Source: Lasioglossum baleicum (taxonomy: Eukaryota > Arthropoda > Insecta > Hymenoptera > Halictidae). Taken from it: a DNA stretch of 64,000 bases. The stretch spans positions 1,178,001 to 1,242,000 of the forward strand of contig NC_134941.1 in the NCBI RefSeq assembly GCF_051020765.1, read 5' to 3'. How positions within the stretch are numbered: position 1 is the first letter of the stretch; each line of letters begins with the position of its first letter. Both the position numbers and the translations under genes were made by a program. Positions 60,077 to 64,000 of this stretch are shown here, in pieces. The notes beneath the pieces were generated by a model, which was given only the letters and a program-made list of their open reading frames with translations, did not search any database and had not been told where the DNA came from.

Positions 60077-60277
60077 TAGACTGCGGATCTTTATGTAAAA
60101 TAACAATTTTCTGCATCGATTGCAGGAAATGGTAACCAAATTGAATGTTATTTCTTCCCTTAATGATTTTAATAGAGAAGAAATCATACATTGATAACTT
60201 CAATTTTTTTAATTTTCTGACAATTTCGAATTTCATCTACTCAATTTTACTATAAATGCATAAAGATCCGCAGTCTA
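60077..60277. mobile_element. 201-bp MITE (TAGACTGCGGATC ends)
   Basis: The perfect inverted ends TAGACTGCGGATCTTTATG ... CATAAAGATCCGCAGTCTA are flanked by CTAATTAC on both sides (60069-60076, 60278-60285), an 8-bp duplication. A lone similar end (CATAAAGATCCGCAATCTA) is at 3126-3144. Confidence 0.85.
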
Positions 60278-60713
60278 CTAATTACAAAACGTTTTTATTT
60301 CTATAGTAACGTGTAAGTATCAGAATTGCACATGTTAAATTTAAAGTCTCTCTGGTAACATAAACAATGCTTATAAAACGTTTCTTAGTAACGTCGGCTA
60401 AATGAATGCCACAAAAGTATTCGAACGACTAAATAACAGTATACATTTTAACACATTACCGACCGGTGGTTATTGCATAATTTAAAAATATCTACGGTAC
60501 ATGTGGCTAAACACTTTTTAATGGAACTTTCAATAGCAACAGCAATTTTCATTGTGAATTAACAAGTCACCCTCAATAACGTCATCTAATACTTTCATTT
60601 CAGATTGTAATGTAAAAGAAACTTTCTTTGCTTTCTTTTTTGGTACAGTACAATTATTGAAAATCCTATTAATAGGCTTCCGGTAGGTAAAGTGGTAAAC
60701 AAATCACAGTTTT

Positions 60714-60850
60714 TTAATATCTTGTCGGACCACCGTGAGCACTTATTACGGCTTGCAAACGTCGTCGCATGCTTTCCACTAAATGTTCAGTAATATCTTT
60801 CTTTATACTGTTCCAAACCTCAAAAATTTTGGTTTTTAATACTTCTATGG
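60714..60850 (-). pseudogene. Tc1 transposase C-terminal fragment
   Basis: Reads LKTKIFEVWNSIKKDITEHL, VESMRRRLQAVISAHGGPTR, Y then stop. The W-x2-I, L-x-SM-RR and GGPTRY ending is the classic C terminus of Tc1-family transposases. The catalytic part is missing, replaced upstream by copia sequence. Confidence 0.88.
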
Positions 60851-61039
60851 AATTAGTATTATATTTACTGTCAGGTTTAATCGAATTAAATGAAGAATAC
60901 ACGAAATACAAAATGCAATAATCAAATGTAATTATACAACATAACAGGACCATACGTCAAAATGATCTGAACAACGACAAAACAAACCGTAGAATATGAA
61001 GAACGGATTCAGTAGAGAGACAGAGAGAGAGAAGAGAAT

Positions 61040-61340
61040 ATCCTACCATTACTAATATCTTTCCTTTAGCCTCTAATTTGTTTCTTCTTATACCTTTTTG
61101 AAGTGCAATAGCTTTCGAACCGAATGTTCGCATGAAACCTAAAAATGGTTTTCGTTGATACCACATTTCGAACGGAGTCTTATTGTCTAATGCTTTCGTT
61201 GAACACCGATTTTTAATAAAATTTGCCATTTTATAGCTTCAGCCCAGAAATTCAGTGACAACTTCGATTGTAATAACATACAACGTGCCATTTCAACTAA
61301 TGTTCTGTTTGCGCGCTCCGCAACTCCATTCTGCTGTGGA
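61040..61340 (-). pseudogene. pol: Copia integrase fragment
   Basis: Reads QNGVAERANRTLVEMARCML, LQSKLSLNFWAEAI, then in another frame MANFIKNRCSTKALDNKTPF, EMWYQRKPFLGFMRTFGSKA. It contains the catalytic Glu box and the following xTPxExWxxxKP region of a copia integrase. It continues, after the foldback insertion, into RNase H-type copia sequence, which is out of natural order. Confidence 0.82.
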
Positions 61341-62120
61341 CAGGATTGTGCGAGAACCCGAAATCTCGGGAAACCCGACGCTCGGGTCGGGTCGGGAATT
61401 TTCGGGCGAGAACTGTCGGGCTCCCGAACGTATGATACGCTTCGGTTTCCCGAAAGTATCCGGCTACCTATGTCCTTTTCGGGTTCCCGAAAGTATCCTG
61501 CTTCCTCTGTCTGTTCGGGACCCCGAAGCTATCCGACTACATCATACGAACGTATCGAGATTATCAACAAAAAGAGACGGTAGCGTCTTTGACTTTAACT
61601 TTGACACGTCGAAACGATCTAACCATTCTAACCTAACTACCTACATAATATCTTTCTGTTCACACATATGTAATTTATATATAACATATAACGTATATGC
61701 CTATATGTTCGTAATTGTAATAATATGTAGCGCTTGCGCTTGTGAGATTCATCGTATGCATAATATTGTATAATGTATACTGTATATGTACAAATGTCAA
61801 ATGTACATAGATTGTATATCGATATCGATGTAGATATTATGTAGGTAGTTAGGTTAGAATGGTTAGATCGTTTCGACGTGTCAAAGTTAAAGTCAAAGAC
61901 GCTACCGTCTCTTTTTGTTGATAATCTCGATACGTTCGTATGATGTAGTCGGATAGCTTCGGGGTCCCGAACAGACAGAGGAAGCAGGATACTTTCGGGA
62001 ACCCGAAAAGGACATAGGTAGCCGGATACTTTCGGGAAACCGAAGCGTATCATACGTTCGGGTGCCCGACAGTTCTCGCCCCGACCCGAACCCGAGATTT
62101 CGGGTTCTCGCACAAGCCTG
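61341..62120. mobile_element. hAT-type foldback element (780 bp)
   Basis: The ends CAGGATTGTGCGAGAACCC and, inverted, CAGGCTTGTGCGAGAACCC open arms of about 290-310 bases (61341-61655, 61832-62120) that are nearly perfect inverted copies around a roughly 175-base loop. GCTGTGGA flanks both ends (61333-61340, 62121-62128), the 8-bp duplication of hAT elements. Inside the arms TTCGGG(T/A)(T/C)CCCGAA and CCCGAAAGTATCC(G/T)GCT recur. There is no transposase. Confidence 0.92.
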
Positions 62121-62200
62121 GCTGTGGAGTACCATCTTCTTTCGATAACACAACATTAGATTCTATCGGCGTTGAAACAGGTTTACAATCCGACATATTA
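62121..62200 (-). pseudogene. pol: Copia RT/RNase H scrap
   Basis: The minus strand reads MSDCKPVSTPIESNVVLSKE, DGTPQ. This is the DCxPVSTPxE box found after RT in copia. It stands upstream of integrase sequence, so two copia pieces were joined. Confidence 0.7.
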
Positions 62201-62446
62201 AATCTGGTGAGCAAATCTGATCTGGTGCAAAAGTATTTTATAATTCGTAATATGGCTCATATTTTTGAAGCGTGAAACTCTTTTTTCATTTCAGATCGTT
62301 CGAATACTTTCGCGACTCACTCTATTTATTGAAGCTTATTCAGTATTTACTCTCATATGTTTCCCTCGCAGTAATGACACCATTCACGTGTGTCCAATTA
62401 AATATATAATTTAATATAAATAAATAATTAATTCTAAATATTCTTA

Positions 62447-62568
62447 ATGGGTGAAATTGATTTGCAAAAGGGTGAAATTGATTTTCAAAAAGCTGAAATT
62501 GATTAGCAAAAGGTTGAAATTGAGTTGCAAAAGGTTGAAATTGAGTCGCAAAAGGGTGAATTGAGAGT
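62447..62568 (+). repeat. 21-bp minisatellite, about 6 copies
   Basis: Units of GGTGAAATTGA(T/G)TTGCAAAA type. The period is 21, so one frame reads as a heptad-like KGEIDLQ repeat, but it has a stop and no flanking ORF. Confidence 0.9.
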
Positions 62569-63340
62569 GCAAAACCTAGTGTTAAGTGTTCTAGTGTTAA
62601 GGCAATAATAAAGAAATAATGTTCCCAAATATGTTAAAATACTGAATACTTTTTGCCAAGGGGTTTAGAAACTCTAAAAAGCGTACACGAAATATACAAA
62701 ACGATTTAGATATCACGACAGATTTCCTACCGGTATGGGTACATGACAACTTGCTCGTGGTTGACGCTCTAGCATCTGGTCCTCGTTTATCGTCGATATT
62801 GTTACATTCCCTTGAGACACGGTTGTTCGTTCGAACATGAAAAATCTTGAAGGACAAAGTTTACTCTGCTCGTGAAAATGCTCCCAGGGGGCGATGTTCT
62901 ACCTAATTGTTGTCCGTTCACCCCTTTTCTCGCGTTGGGGCGCGGCTCGTGTTCGACCCTCCTTGCCCACAGCTTTTTGGAAAGAGAACGAGCACTATTA
63001 CTCATGCATTTACATATTTTGACAAGTCTCTTGGTGTCACATAGTCGAGACAGTTTACCCTCCTACGGGTGCAGCCATAGTCCTGAACAATTTGCTCGCG
63101 AGGACCTGGTGGGCGTGATTTCGACAACGATTAATTTTACGAGGCCTTCGAGTTTCTCGAATGCTGCCAGTGGAAACTGCATGTATTGTAGTGCGCTGAA
63201 TTTGAAAAATTCATTCATGAAGGCTAATTCTTTTTTATCGAGAATTTTTATTTGCGGAGGGCAGTCGAAGAAATTAATAGAATAGATACAGTCAGTTCGT
63301 ATTATTATTGTAAATTATGCATTTTGTTAAAAGAGGATTT
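62569..63340. other. Spacer, no gene supported
   Basis: A 137-codon plus-strand frame at 62872-63285 is Cys/Ser/Leu-rich and lacks any motif. No splice-bounded exon could be argued. Confidence 0.4.
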
Positions 63341-63458
63341 AATGGGGATGACAGTTCAGTTAATGTGCGATGAAATGTTAATTCAAATTAAGAGAATCTA
63401 ATGGGAATGACAGTTCAGTTAATGTACGATGAAATGTTTATTCAAATCTAATTGATGT
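63341..63458. repeat. 59-bp tandem duplication
   Basis: Two copies of AATGGG(G/A)ATGACAGTTCAGTTAATGT(G/A)CGATGAAATGTT... lie head to tail. Confidence 0.9.
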
Positions 63459-64000
63459 AATTTATTTTGTTACGAATGGAATATTCAGCAGGATTACCTA
63501 ATAATAGAAGTATAATAACAGAGGGTCTACACATAGGGAATATATTATTTAATAGATTTAATAGATTACCTTATTGTTTATTTTACAATTAGACATTGAT
63601 TTGTCTAATAATTCTGAGAGATAATTCAATATCTAGCTTTTAATATAAAAGGAAACATTTCTCTTTTTCTTGGTAACTTATTAAAATAAAGTGTTTCTTT
63701 TTACGTATGGTTACGTTAATAACACTGTCTAACACCAAATTTGTTTACCGCTTGACCCTTATTTTTTGAGATAAATTGAAAAAAAATATCCTCAAAAATT
63801 GGTGCAAAAGTGGTGTCTCTCCGTATTTAATGATTGTTTAAACATATTTAAACAATAAACATATTTAAACAATCATAATGTATTAATATTGGATATCACT
63901 GTATTCGGGAAAGTCTACAGAATCTTTTGCTGTAAAGAACAATTCAATATCTTTTATAATAACATCACAATATATGTTGAAAAATATGTTTTTTTTTCAA
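63459..64000. other. AT-rich window end
   Basis: No gene seen. A short CATATTTAAACAAT repeat is at 63842-63879. Confidence 0.5.

Larger units (their letters stand above)
59993..62330 (-). mobile_element. Tc1-like element with nested insertions
   Basis: The left end starts ATACAGTGAGCCACGAAAGT. The right end, inverted, reads AGAGTGAGTCGCGAAAGTAT near 62329. Both continue with TTCGAACG and GTTTCACGCTT. It contains a MITE (60077-60277), a Tc1 transposase end (60714-60850), a chimeric copia fragment (61040-61340, 62121-62190) and a foldback element (61341-62120). Confidence 0.65.

Noticed and set aside
62872..63285. 137-codon plus-strand ORF near the window end
   Set aside because: No domain, no codon or splice support.

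Overview
The window reads as insect nuclear DNA, plausibly from a hymenopteran such as an ant. This is inferred from AT-rich spacers, GT-AG introns, and a mix of BEL/Pao, Ty3/gypsy, copia, Transib, hAT, PIF/Harbinger and Tc1/mariner elements, some with MADF/BESS-type companion sequences. No complete host gene was recognised. Nearly everything that can be named is a mobile element, and most are nested inside one another.

Layout. 1-4081: possible edge of a host gene, a tRNA-like block, a Tc1/mariner element (1139-2611) and a BESS-domain terminal exon. 4082-9764: an almost intact minus-strand Ty3/gypsy retrotransposon with LTRs, PBS, polypurine tract, 4-bp duplication, gag and a pol broken by one amber codon. 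9765-14065: a spliced Ser/Gln-rich gene fragment, a BEL/Pao gag remnant with its PBS and 5' LTR, and a 1.2-kb element inserted in that LTR. 14529-23313: an 8.8-kb plus-strand LTR element with nearly identical LTRs but a decayed interior. It carries a minus-strand CsRn1-like gypsy whose capsid region is replaced by an intact, unrecognised 428-codon ORF. 23314-31000: a hAT MITE, a possible viral nucleoprotein-like remnant, a hAT transposase split by a 1.5-kb TIR element and a BEL solo LTR, and several satellites. 31944-39478: a Transib transposase pseudogene, a non-autonomous Transib-type element (CGTCG duplication) and gypsy fragments. 39579-57167: two copies of a gypsy-like gag fused in frame to a BESS-like tail. 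One copy is split by a Harbinger element. A copia element lies between the copies, and its 5' LTR is split by a young gag-only BEL-like element (49576-54025). 57168-64000: non-LTR, Tc1, copia and MITE fragments, including a 780-bp foldback element.

The most unusual items are: the 428-codon ORF in place of a gypsy capsid; the composite 8.8-kb element, whose LTRs look far younger than its interior; the gag-BESS fusion found twice; the gag-only BEL-like element with identical LTRs and a 24-residue tandem repeat; and the foldback element at 61341-62120. All family names come from motif recognition by eye. No database search was run.
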